From Actinomadura soli (GTDB taxonomy: Bacteria; Actinomycetota; Actinomycetes; Streptosporangiales; Streptosporangiaceae): a stretch of DNA of 45,954 nucleotides. Every line of letters starts with the position of its first letter. The first letter of the stretch is position 1. Shown here one piece after another: positions 17,663 to 25,244 of this stretch. Where the stretch lies: NCBI RefSeq assembly GCF_005889715.1, contig NZ_VCKW01000037.1:1-45954 (forward strand), written 5' to 3'. Below the pieces are notes generated by a model. It did no database searches. It saw only the letters and a program-made list of their open reading frames with translations, and had not been told where the DNA came from. The translations under genes and the position numbers were made by a program.

Positions 17663-19000
17663 ATGCCTGCCCAGGAAGAGTCCGAACCCGTCCGGCCGCT
17701 ACCGTTCGCGCCGCGTCCCGTCGCCCTGTCGGCGACGCTCGCGGTGAACGAGGCGATCGCCCGCAAGCGCAGGGAGGGCGTCCGGGTCCTGCCGCTCGGC
17801 TTCGGGGAGGCCGGGATACCGATCCACCCGGCCCTGACCCGCGAGCTCGGCGGGGCCGCGGGACGGGGCGGATACGGGCCGGTCGCCGGATCGGCCGCGC
17901 TGCGCGCCGCCGCCGCCGGGTACTGGTCCCGGCGCGGGCTGCCCACCGACCCGTCCACGATCGTCGCCGGTCCCGGCAGCAAGCCGCTGCTGTACGCGCT
18001 GCTGACCTCGCTGGGCGGCGACGTCGTCGTGGCGTCGCCGAGCTGGGTGAGCTACGCCGCCCAGGCGTCGCTGGTGGGCGCCGAGCCGATCCGCGTCGCC
18101 ACGCCGCGCGGCGAGGGCGGCGTGCCGAGCCCGGCGCTGCTGGCCGACGCCGTGGTGCGGGCCCGCGCGCGGGGGCGCGAGGTGCGGGCCGTCGTGGTGA
18201 CGCTTCCCGACAACCCGACGGGGACGATCGCGTCCGAGCAGACCGTCCGGCGGCTGTGCGCGGTGGCGCGCGAGCACGGCCTGGCGATCATCTCGGACGA
18301 GATCTACCGCGACCTGGTGCACGAGCCCGGACGGCAGGTGCCGAGCCCGGCCCGGTACGCCCCGGAGCGGACCGTCGTGACGACCGCGCTGAGCAAGAAC
18401 CTGGCGGCGGGCGGCTGGCGGCTCGGCGTGGCGCGGCTGCCGGACGGCCCGTTCGGCCGCGCGCTGCGCGACAGCCTGCTGGGGGTGGCGAGCGAGATGT
18501 GGTCCAGCGCGCCCGCGCCGATGCAGCACGCCGCCGCGTACGCGTTCGCCGAGCCGCCCGAGCTGGTGGAGCACGTCGACCGCAGCAGGCGGCTGCACGC
18601 CGCGATCACGGGGGCGGTCGCGGACCGGTTCGCCGCTGCGGGGGCCCTGGTCACGCGTCCGGAGGCGGCGTTCTACGTCTACCCGGACTTCGGCCCGGTC
18701 CGGGACGAGCTGTGCGCGGCCCACGGCGTCCGGACGGCCGCCGACCTCACAGACCTGCTATTGGAACGTTACGGAGTCGGCGTTCTGCCAGGCAGTTCGT
18801 TCGGGGACGCCCCGTCGGCCCTGCGGATGCGGGTGGCGCCGAGCCAGCTCTACGGCGACGACGACGAGCAGCGCCTCGCGGCCCTGGCCTCGCCCGCCCC
18901 GGCGGCCCTGCCGTGGATCGCGGACGCCCTGAACCGCCTGAGCGACGTGCTGGCCGACCTCTCCGCGACGGTCACCGCGGGAGAGCCCGTCCCCGCCTGA
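17663..19000 (+). CDS. PLP-dependent aminotransferase, class I/II
   Basis: 445 residues of fold type I. Key elements are PDNPTGTI (N184), SDEIYRDL (D212, which pairs with the pyridine nitrogen) and TALSKNLAAGGWR with Schiff-base K245. ATG 17663 is chosen for GGAG five bases upstream; ATG 17645 and 17561 are in frame but lack a good site. The substrate is probably an aspartate- or aromatic-type amino acid; the exact one cannot be read from sequence. A divergent LysR gene may control it. The gene ends 21 bases before the opposing tRNA-Ser. Confidence 0.9.
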   Translation: MPAQEESEPVRPLPFAPRPVALSATLAVNEAIARKRREGVRVLPLGFGEAGIPIHPALTRELGGAAGRGGYGPVAGSAALRAAAAGYWSRRGLPTDPSTIVAGPGSKPLLYALLTSLGGDVVVASPSWVSYAAQASLVGAEPIRVATPRGEGGVPSPALLADAVVRARARGREVRAVVVTLPDNPTGTIASEQTVRRLCAVAREHGLAIISDEIYRDLVHEPGRQVPSPARYAPERTVVTTALSKNLAAGGWRLGVARLPDGPFGRALRDSLLGVASEMWSSAPAPMQHAAAYAFAEPPELVEHVDRSRRLHAAITGAVADRFAAAGALVTRPEAAFYVYPDFGPVRDELCAAHGVRTAADLTDLLLERYGVGVLPGSSFGDAPSALRMRVAPSQLYGDDDEQRLAALASPAPAALPWIADALNRLSDVLADLSATVTAGEPVPA

Positions 19001-19021
19001 GCCCGAATTGCGAGGTAATTG

Positions 19022-19106
19022 CGGAGGGTAAGGGAGTCGAACCCCTTCGAGTGTCACCTCGACGTCAGTTTTCGAAACTGCTGCCTTACCGTTCGGCCAA
19101 CCCTCC
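19022..19106 (-). tRNA. tRNA-Ser(CGA)
   Basis: An 85-base class II tRNA. The acceptor GGAGGGT pairs with ACCCTCC, discriminator G. The anticodon loop TTCGAAA reads CGA, the long variable arm has a 5-base stem (TCGAG/CTCGA), and the T loop is TTCGACT. CCA is not encoded. It decodes UCG, a frequent serine codon at this GC content. Confidence 0.93.
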
Positions 19107-19163
19107 CAGGGACACGCCGCGGGCCGTCTACCGCGAGACGGCCCGCGGCGTCCGGCGCGTCAG

Positions 19164-19234
19164 TGGACCAGCAGGGAGTCGAACCCTGATCGCCTCCTTG
19201 CAAGGGAGGTGTGCTTCCGTTACACCACAAGCCC
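19164..19234 (-). tRNA. tRNA-Ala(TGC), atypical
   Basis: 71 bases. The anticodon arm is CCTCC-CTTGCAA-GGAGG, giving anticodon UGC; the T arm is CAGGG-TTCGACT-CCCTG; the D stem is GTGT/GCAC. The acceptor GGGCTTG with CTGGTCC has the alanine identity pair G3-U70 and A73, but also a U6-U67 mismatch and a U5-G68 wobble. The D arm is unlike the standard alanine GCUC arm. CCA is not encoded. It may be a second, divergent alanine tRNA or a specialised one. Confidence 0.75.
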
Positions 19235-19249
19235 GTCGTCCGCGCTCAG

Positions 19250-19321
19250 CAGGGGCGGTAGGAGTCGAACCCACTTTCCGCCGGTTTTGGAGACCGGCCG
19301 CCTAACCGGTGGCTCGCCCCT
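19250..19321 (-). tRNA. tRNA-Trp(CCA)-like, irregular D arm
   Basis: 72 bases. Acceptor AGGGGCG/CGCCCCT with G73 and anticodon arm CCGGT-CTCCAAA-ACCGG match a tryptophan tRNA. The T stem GTGGG/CCTAC is acceptable. Only one base (A) separates the acceptor from a 3-bp D stem (GCC/GGC), so U8/position 9 is missing or replaced, and the variable loop is long for class I (CGGAAA). It could be a divergent or decayed copy; the housekeeping tRNA-Trp is expected elsewhere, near secE in most actinomycetes. Confidence 0.65.
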
Positions 19322-19619
19322 TCGTGCCTTTCGCATTCGTTCGATGTGTTCAATGATGCGGAGGTCCCCCGGACGGGCACAAAGTATTTTCTCCGTAAAG
19401 GCTCGGATGCGCACCGTCATCACCCCGTGATCGTGCGCGGATGGGCGCCACCCGGGACGTCCGGCGCGTATAAGGGTGGTGTAAGGTCCAACGACGCACG
19501 GGGCGAACGTTGCGAATCGACCGAAGGCAGGCCAAGGGACGTCCAGTCCGTCCTGCCCGTGGTAAACCCGAAACAGGCACGAAGTCACGCGAGTGATGAA
19601 GAAGGCGAGGGGGCCCGCC
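19322..19619. other. Gene-free stretch between tRNA cluster and next gene
   Basis: No convincing coding frame. A TATAAGGGTGGTGTAAGG stretch near 19470 on the plus strand could include a -10 element for the following gene. On the minus strand this is the promoter side of the tRNA cluster, but no clear element was found. Confidence 0.4.
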
Positions 19620-20192
19620 ATGAGGCATGCACGGGATGGCGCTGCCGCGGCGATGAGCGCCGCCTCCAGGATTCTCGTCGCGCGGGGCAAGAACGAGCCC
19701 CAGGAGATGGAGAACCCGGAAGTCGCCTGGGGCCAGCGCGCCCGCGACGGCGTGTGGGTGCCGACCAAGGACGGGCAGCGCATCCACCTCGGCATCGACG
19801 TGGCCGCGGCCGACACCGTCGCGCAGGTGCTGCGCCCAAGCCTGCGGGTGTTCGTGGGCGTGGACGTCGACACCGACATCGTCGCGCAGACGACCGCCGG
19901 CGGCGTGCGGCTGCTGACGGTGATCCACGGCCCGGACGCCCCCTCGGAGTTCCGGTTCTCGGTGTCCCTCGCCGACGGCCTGGCGCTGGAGTCGATGCCG
20001 TCGGGCGGGTACGACGTCGTCCACCTGCGGTACGGCGCGACCGTGGGCCGGCTCTACAACCCGTGGGCGAGCGACTCGATGTTCCGGCAGGTGAAGGCGG
20101 ACTACACCCTTGAGGGGACGGCCGTCACGATGCGCATCCAGCACACCGACGCGTACTACCCGGTCGTCGCCGACCCGAACTACGAGCGCTGA
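19620..20192 (+). CDS. Orphan beta-rich module protein ending in a VVADP motif
   Basis: 190 residues from ATG 19620, preceded by GAGGGGG; GTG 19593 is an in-frame alternative. There is no clear signal peptide or membrane helix. The C-terminal half (FRFSVSLADGLALES, VGRLYNPWASDS, then YYPVVADPNYER at the very end) resembles a beta-sandwich module I recall from many secreted actinomycete proteins. In those, VVADP is normally followed by a further domain, often toxin- or enzyme-like. Here the protein stops right after the motif. It may be a truncated member or a free-standing partner. Function unknown. Confidence 0.7.
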   Translation: MRHARDGAAAAMSAASRILVARGKNEPQEMENPEVAWGQRARDGVWVPTKDGQRIHLGIDVAAADTVAQVLRPSLRVFVGVDVDTDIVAQTTAGGVRLLTVIHGPDAPSEFRFSVSLADGLALESMPSGGYDVVHLRYGATVGRLYNPWASDSMFRQVKADYTLEGTAVTMRIQHTDAYYPVVADPNYER

Positions 20193-20228
20193 CCGCCCTC
20201 CAGGACCTCCCGGCCGTCCGCGCGACCT

Positions 20229-20260
20229 CCTGACTCTCGGCACGGTCTCCAGGCGTCAGG
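20229..20260. terminator. Weak hairpin downstream of the VVADP-module gene
   Basis: CCTGAC (20229-20234) and GTCAGG (20255-20260) can pair 37 bases past the stop at 20192. The loop is 20 bases and there is no U-tract. The remaining bases up to 20456 show no gene. Confidence 0.3.
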
Positions 20261-20456
20261 GCCTGTCCTCTTCTCCTGTTGTGACCCTGTCCGGAATGCG
20301 GAACTGTACGCGCCGCATCACGGGGTGCGCATGGACGTGCCGGATTCTCGTCATATGGTTGTGCACCACGGGCCGCGTCCCGGCCCCGGCAGCACGGGTC
20401 CCTGCAAGGGCGGGCCGGGCACACGACCGCCCCGGGTCCCCGAGACTGGAGCCATC

Positions 20457-21014
20457 GTGATCTTCACCCATGACACCGAGCACGCGCTCGCCGTCGTCGT
20501 CGACCTGATCAACACCGGCCCGGCGGCGTCCGGGGCCGAGGATCTCGCCGGGCTGCCCGGCCTGCACGCGTTCGTGGACCGCAACGACTTCAGCGACATC
20601 GGCGAGCTGGGCGGCGTCGACCTCGCCCGCGTCCTGGACCTGCGCGAGCGGTTCCACGCCGTGTTCCGCGCGGAGGACGTCCCGGCCGCCGTCCAGAAGA
20701 TCAACGAGATCGTCGGCGAGGTCCGCACCACCCCGCACCTGACCGACCACGACGGCTACAGCTGGCACGTGCACTACTTCGCGCCGGGCGCGCCGCTCGG
20801 CGAGCACCTGGCCGCCGACTGCGGGATGGCGCTGGCCTACGTGGTGGCGGCGGGCGAGCTGGACCGGCTGCGCACCTGCGAGGCGCCGGACTGCTCGCGC
20901 GTTCTGGTGGACCTGTCGCGCAACCGCTGCCGCCGCTACTGCGACAGCCGGACCTGCGGCAACCGCATGCACGTCGCCGCCTACCGCGCCCGCCAGCGCG
21001 AATCCGCGCTCTAG
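20457..21014 (+). CDS. CGNR zinc-finger / ABATE-domain regulator
   Basis: 185 residues. The N-terminal ABATE-type domain (about 8-130) is thought to bind a small ligand. A C-terminal treble-clef zinc finger has C141, C146, C162 and C167, the last in the signature CGNR (167-170), followed by a basic AYRARQR tail expected to bind DNA. GTG 20457 is chosen for GGAG upstream and because domain similarity begins there. It is probably a stress- or metabolite-responsive transcription regulator. No obvious target lies beside it; it converges on the FolP2-type gene. Confidence 0.9.
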   Translation: MIFTHDTEHALAVVVDLINTGPAASGAEDLAGLPGLHAFVDRNDFSDIGELGGVDLARVLDLRERFHAVFRAEDVPAAVQKINEIVGEVRTTPHLTDHDGYSWHVHYFAPGAPLGEHLAADCGMALAYVVAAGELDRLRTCEAPDCSRVLVDLSRNRCRRYCDSRTCGNRMHVAAYRARQRESAL

Positions 21015-21217
21015 CTTTTTGCATTTCTCTCCTCCTTCGGGCCCTGGGGGCCCTCCATCGTCGAGAAACGCGGCGCGATCGCTGCATCGCTTCGTCTCGC
21101 CTGGCGGCTCGCTGCGCGATCAGGTTTCTCGCAGGCTCGAACCCTGCCTTCGGTCGCGATCGCAAGCGTTGAGGTCGTTGCGTGGTCGCGGCGAGGGGTT
21201 GAGGCGCCGAGGTGCGG
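21015..21217. other. Structured spacer between convergent genes
   Basis: GGGCCC-TGG-GGGCCC-type pairing lies near 21040-21054. A larger inverted repeat follows: CGAGAAAC (21062-21069) with GTTTCTCG (21124-21131), and an inner GATCGC/GCGATC pair. It may act as a bidirectional terminator or be a dispersed intergenic repeat. No coding frame is credible. Confidence 0.5.
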
Positions 21218-22054
21218 TCAGGGGGTCAGGGCGGTTACAGCGGCGAGGGCCTGGCGGGCGGCCTTGACGTCGTGGACGCGGAACACCCGGGCGCCGAGCA
21301 GGGCGGAGACGCCCAGGACGGCCATGGTGCCGACGCCGCGCTTGTCGACGGGGCGGCCGAGGGTCTCCCCGATGAAGTCCTTGTTGGACACCGCGACCAG
21401 GACCGGCCATCCGGTGGCGGTCAGCTCGCCGAGCCGGCGGGTGATCTCCAGTGACTGGCGGGTGTTCTTGCCGAAGTCGTGCGCGGGGTCGATGAGGATC
21501 GCGTCCCGGCGGACGCCCAGGGCCGCCGCGCGCTTCGCCTCGGCCGTGACGTGGGCGATGACGTCGGTCACGACGTCGTCGTAGGCGATGCGGTGCGGGC
21601 GGGTGCGGGGCGCGAGCGCGCCGGCGTGCGCGCAGACGAGGCCGATGCCGTGGTCGGCGGCGACCTCGGCCAGCCGCCGGTCGGGGCCGCCCCAGGTGTC
21701 GTTCAGCAGGTCGGCGCCCGCCCGCGCGACGGCCTCGCCGACCTCGGCCCGCCAGGTGTCGACGCTGATCACGACGCCGGGATGCCGCTCGCGGACGGCC
21801 GCGACGAGCCCGACGACGCGGCGCAGCTCCTCGGCGACGCCGACGTCCTCGCCGGGGCCGGCCTTGACGCCGCCGATGTCGACGATGTCGGCGCCGTCCG
21901 CGACCGCGCGGTCGACGGCGGCGAGCGCCGCGTCGAAGCCGTAGGTGGCGCCCTTGTCGAAGAACGAGTCGGGCGTGCGGTTCACCACGGCCATGATCGC
22001 GTGCGGGCCGAGTTCGCGCCCGTTCAGTCGTAGCGGCGTCTCTGGAGGGCTCAT
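21218..22054 (-). CDS. folP2: Dihydropteroate synthase homologue, FolP2 type
   Basis: 278 residues with a TIM-barrel pterin-binding fold. The motifs VVNRTPDSFFDKGATY, VDIGGVKAGPGE, SVDTWRAEV, LLNDTWGG, IDPAHDFGKN and SNKDFIGETLG follow the mycobacterial FolP2 pattern. True FolP1 instead has NVTDDSFSDGG and GGESSRPG. In mycobacteria FolP2 was reported to lack dihydropteroate synthase activity, so this is probably not the folate enzyme and its real reaction is unknown. ATG 22054 has GGTGAG upstream. It is divergent from gmd. Confidence 0.88.
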   Translation of the reverse strand: MSPPETPLRLNGRELGPHAIMAVVNRTPDSFFDKGATYGFDAALAAVDRAVADGADIVDIGGVKAGPGEDVGVAEELRRVVGLVAAVRERHPGVVISVDTWRAEVGEAVARAGADLLNDTWGGPDRRLAEVAADHGIGLVCAHAGALAPRTRPHRIAYDDVVTDVIAHVTAEAKRAAALGVRRDAILIDPAHDFGKNTRQSLEITRRLGELTATGWPVLVAVSNKDFIGETLGRPVDKRGVGTMAVLGVSALLGARVFRVHDVKAARQALAAVTALTP

Positions 22055-22230
22055 GATGGTCTCACCGTGGCACATCGGAGCGGGACGGTCGAGCGGAGCT
22101 CGTCGCTTGGACGGTGGTGGGCGGGGGCTGGAGGACGGGGGCGACCAGAAGTGAGTTCGGTTCAAGGCAGCCCTCTCTCGTCAGTGGCGCGGCCGGGTCG
22201 CTAACCTCATATGTCACGCTCGTCGCGGGT

Positions 22231-22247
22231 CCGCCCGTGGTGGGCGG
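22231..22247 (+). promoter_or_regulatory. Leader hairpin before gmd
   Basis: CCGCCC-N5-GGGCGG lies 16 bases before the gmd ATG, flanked by a longer weak pairing (GGTCCG/CGGACC). No clear ribosome site lies between it and the start, so it could influence translation. Confidence 0.35.
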
Positions 22248-22262
22248 CATCGGACCTAATCC

Positions 22263-23309
22263 ATGGAGGATCCGCTGTCCAGGCGAGCACTCATCACCGG
22301 CATCACCGGACAGGACGGCTCGTATCTGGCCGAGCATCTGCTCGCGCTGGGATACGAGGTCTGGGGCCTGGTGCGGGGGCAGGCGAACCCCCATGTGTCG
22401 CGGCTGCGCAAGCACATCGGCGACGTGCAGATCACCACCGGCGACCTGCTCGACCAGGGCAGCCTGATCTCGGCGGTCGAGCGCGTGCAGCCGGACGAGG
22501 TCTACAACCTGGGCGCGATCTCCTACGTGCCGATGTCGTGGCAGCAGCCCGAGCTCACCACCGAGGTGACCGCCGTGGGCGTGCAGCGGATGCTGGAGGC
22601 GATCCGCGTGGTGTCGGGCATCAGCCCGTCCCGGACGCCGGGACGCGAGCAGATCCGCTTCTACCAGGCGTCGTCGTCGGAGATGTTCGGGATGGTCCGG
22701 GAGACGCCGCAGAACGAGGCGACGCCGTTCCACCCGCGCAGCCCGTACGGGGTGGCGAAGAGCTTCGGGCACTACACCACGCAGAACTACCGCGAGTCGT
22801 ACGGGATGTTCGCGGTCAGCGGGATCCTGTTCAACCACGAGTCGCCGCGCCGGGGGGCGGAGTTCGTCACCCGGAAGGTGTCGCTCGGCGCGGCCCGCAT
22901 CAGGCTGGGCCTGGCCTCCGAGCTGCGCCTGGGGAACCTGGACGCCCGCCGCGACTGGGGTTTCGCGGGCGACTACGCCCGCGCGATGCGGCTGATGCTG
23001 GCCCAGGACGCCCCGGAGGACTTCGTCATCGGGACGGGCCAGACCCAGTCGGTGCGGGAACTGGTGGAGTTCGCGTTCCGCACGGCGGGCCTGAACTGGG
23101 AGGACCACGTCGTCCTGGACGCGAAGTACACGCGCCCGGCGGAGGTCGACCTGCTGTGCGCCGACCCGAAGAAGGCCCGCGAGCAGCTCGGCTGGGAGCC
23201 GAAGGTGACGTTCGAGGAGCTCGTCACGATGATGGTCGAGTCGGACCTGCGGCTGCTGTCGGAGTCGGTGCGCCCCGAGGACGAGCCGTTCAGCCCCGAC
23301 CATTGGTGA
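22263..23309 (+). CDS. gmd: GDP-mannose 4,6-dehydratase
   Basis: Extended short-chain dehydrogenase of 348 residues that turns GDP-mannose into GDP-4-keto-6-deoxymannose, the precursor of GDP-fucose, rhamnose and perosamine sugars. It has the NADP loop GITGQDG at 13-19, the catalytic Ser/Glu in ASSSEMFG (S139, E140) and Y162/K166 in SPYGVAKS. Family-typical NLGAISYVPMSWQQP and RRDWGFAGDY segments are present. The reductase or epimerase that would follow is not in the window, so the final sugar is unknown. ATG 22263 has no strong ribosome site. A small zinc-finger gene follows after 32 bases. Confidence 0.94.
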   Translation: MEDPLSRRALITGITGQDGSYLAEHLLALGYEVWGLVRGQANPHVSRLRKHIGDVQITTGDLLDQGSLISAVERVQPDEVYNLGAISYVPMSWQQPELTTEVTAVGVQRMLEAIRVVSGISPSRTPGREQIRFYQASSSEMFGMVRETPQNEATPFHPRSPYGVAKSFGHYTTQNYRESYGMFAVSGILFNHESPRRGAEFVTRKVSLGAARIRLGLASELRLGNLDARRDWGFAGDYARAMRLMLAQDAPEDFVIGTGQTQSVRELVEFAFRTAGLNWEDHVVLDAKYTRPAEVDLLCADPKKAREQLGWEPKVTFEELVTMMVESDLRLLSESVRPEDEPFSPDHW

Positions 23310-23341
23310 TCCTGTTACCGGGGCCGTGGCACGATTCAGAT

Positions 23342-23605
23342 ATGGCCACTTGCGAACATGTGCGGAGCATTCCGGCGCAGGACCCGTCGCCGACCACTCC
23401 GCAGGGGTGCGAGGAATGCCTGGCCGAGGGCACCAGGTGGGTCCACCTGCGGCTGTGCCTGGGCTGCGGGCACGTGGGCTGCTGCGACTCGTCCCCGATG
23501 AGGCACGCGACCGCGCACTTCGAGAAGGAGGGGCACCCGATCGTCCGGTCGTTCGAGCCGGGCGAGGACTGGCGCTGGTGCTTTGTCGATGAACTGATCG
23601 TCTGA
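23342..23605 (+). CDS. UBP-type zinc-finger protein
   Basis: 87 residues, essentially one ZnF-UBP domain. Candidate ligands are C4/H6, C23/C26, C39/C42, C47, H55/H59 and H65; the CGHVGCCDSS core is diagnostic. In eukaryotes the fold binds ubiquitin C-termini; bacterial stand-alone versions have no settled role. The stop overlaps the MFS transporter start by one base (TGATG), so the two are translationally coupled and probably act together. Confidence 0.9.
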   Translation: MATCEHVRSIPAQDPSPTTPQGCEECLAEGTRWVHLRLCLGCGHVGCCDSSPMRHATAHFEKEGHPIVRSFEPGEDWRWCFVDELIV

Positions 23606-25161
23606 TGCCGGACGTCCGGCTGGGCACCGGGCCGGGCCGCTGGATCCTGCTCGCGACGGTGCTCGGGTCGAGTGTGGCGATGCTGGACGCCACGGTCGTG
23701 AACGTGGCGCTGCCGAGGCTGGCCCGCGACCTGGACGCCGACATGGCCGGGCTGCAGTGGACGGTGAACGCCTACACACTGACGCTCGCCGGGTTCATCC
23801 TGCTCGGCGGCTCCCTCGGCGACCGGTACGGGCGGCGGCGGATCTTCCTCGTCGGCGTCGTGTGGTTCGCGGTCGCGTCGGTGCTGTGCGGCCTGGCGAT
23901 GAACATCGAGATGCTGATCGTGTCGCGGGCGCTGCAGGGCGTGGGCGGGGCGCTGCTCACCCCGGGCTCGCTGGCGATCATCCAGGCGTCGTTCGCCGCC
24001 GACGACCGGCCCCGCGCGGTCGGGGCCTGGTCGGGGCTCGGCGGCGTGGCGGGCGCGATCGGGCCGTTCGCGGGCGGCTGGCTGGTGGAGGCGGCGGGCT
24101 GGCGGTGGGTGTTCCTGCTGAACGTGCCGCTGACCGCCGTGGTGGTGCTGGTCGCGGTCCGGCACGTCCCGGAGAGCGTCGACCCGGAGGCGCGCGGGCG
24201 CTTCGACGTGCTCGGCGCGGCGCTGGCGGCACTCGCGCTGGCCGGGACGACGTACGCGCTGACCGAGGCGCCGGGCGGCAACGCCTCCCCGGTGGTCATC
24301 GTGGCCACCGCCGCGTCCGGCGCCGCCGCGGCCGTCGCGTTCGTGATGGTCGAGAGAATCCGCGGCAGGGGACGCGCCGGACGGGCCGCCCGGGCGGGGC
24401 GGGAGGCGCCGCGCCCGATGCTGCCGCTGGACGTGTTCGCCTCCCGGCAGTTCACCGCCATCAACGTCATCACGTTCATCATGTACGGCGGCATGGGCGT
24501 GATGTTCTTCCTGTTCGTGCTGAACCTCCAGGTCGTCGGCGGCTTCTCGCCGATCGCGGCGGGCACGGCGCTGCTGCCGGTGACGGTGCTGATGCTGCTG
24601 CTGTCGGCGCGGGCGGGCGCGCTCGCGCAGAAGATCGGCCCGCGGCTGCCGATGACGGCCGGGCTGGTGGTCGCGGCGGCCGGGATGCTGCTCGTCGGCC
24701 GGATCGACGCGGACTCGTCCTACGTGCGGGACGTCCTGCCCGCCGTGATCGTGTTCGGGCTGGGCCTGGCGGCGGTGGTCGCGCCGCTCACCGCGACCGT
24801 CCTCGCCACCGCGGACGTCAACCACGCGGGCGTGGCCAGCGGCGTCAACAACGCGGTGGCGCGGGCCGCGGGGCTGCTGACGGTGGCGGCGATCCCGCCG
24901 CTGGCCGGGCTGACCGGCGACGCCTACGACGACCCGGCCCAGTTCTCGCACGGGTTCCGGATCGCGATGACGGTGTGCGCCGCGATGCTCGTCGCCGGCG
25001 CGGTGCTGAGCTTCCTGACGGTCGACGACGACGCGCTGCGCGCCCCGTCCGGCGAGGTGGTCGAGCCGGAGTGCAGGAGCCACTGCGGGGTCGGCGCGCC
25101 GCAACTGCAGCCGGAGCCGGAGCCCGCCCCGGCCAAGGCCGCCGGGGGCCCGCCGCCTTGA
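23605..25161 (+). CDS. MFS transporter, DHA2 (EmrB/QacA) family
   Basis: 518-residue multidrug-type proton antiporter with 14 predicted helices. The first helix holds AMLDATVVNVALPRL (motif D1). Motif A-like GDRYGRRRIF follows helix 2, and motif C (GLGGVAGAIGPFAGGW) lies in helix 5. Substrates are likely hydrophobic drugs or a metabolite; none can be named. The C-terminal cytoplasmic tail is acidic/Pro-rich. It is coupled to the UBP zinc-finger gene upstream and followed on the same strand by a LysR gene that may regulate it. Confidence 0.93.
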   Translation: MPDVRLGTGPGRWILLATVLGSSVAMLDATVVNVALPRLARDLDADMAGLQWTVNAYTLTLAGFILLGGSLGDRYGRRRIFLVGVVWFAVASVLCGLAMNIEMLIVSRALQGVGGALLTPGSLAIIQASFAADDRPRAVGAWSGLGGVAGAIGPFAGGWLVEAAGWRWVFLLNVPLTAVVVLVAVRHVPESVDPEARGRFDVLGAALAALALAGTTYALTEAPGGNASPVVIVATAASGAAAAVAFVMVERIRGRGRAGRAARAGREAPRPMLPLDVFASRQFTAINVITFIMYGGMGVMFFLFVLNLQVVGGFSPIAAGTALLPVTVLMLLLSARAGALAQKIGPRLPMTAGLVVAAAGMLLVGRIDADSSYVRDVLPAVIVFGLGLAAVVAPLTATVLATADVNHAGVASGVNNAVARAAGLLTVAAIPPLAGLTGDAYDDPAQFSHGFRIAMTVCAAMLVAGAVLSFLTVDDDALRAPSGEVVEPECRSHCGVGAPQLQPEPEPAPAKAAGGPPP

Positions 25162-25186
25162 TCACCAGGTCGGGGCGGGTTCAATC

Positions 25187-25217
25187 TCGGTCCGATTCCG
25201 GCTATGTCCAAGACCGA
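25187..25217. promoter_or_regulatory. Possible LysR autoregulatory site
   Basis: TCGGTC (25187-25192) and GACCGA (25212-25217) form an inverted repeat 28 bases before the LysR start. A third CGGTCG copy lies at 25235-25240. Short arms make this tentative. Confidence 0.3.
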
Positions 25218-25244
25218 ATGGGTTCATTGGCATACGGTCGGTGC

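Noticed and set aside
19001..19305. Plus-strand frame crossing the tRNA genes
   Set aside because: The region folds into tRNAs on the minus strand; the frame has no conserved sequence.
22263..23309. gmd, glycosyltransferase and aminotransferase as a deoxysugar biosynthetic cluster
   Set aside because: They are scattered over about 11 kb on different strands, with no sugar reductase or scaffold enzyme.
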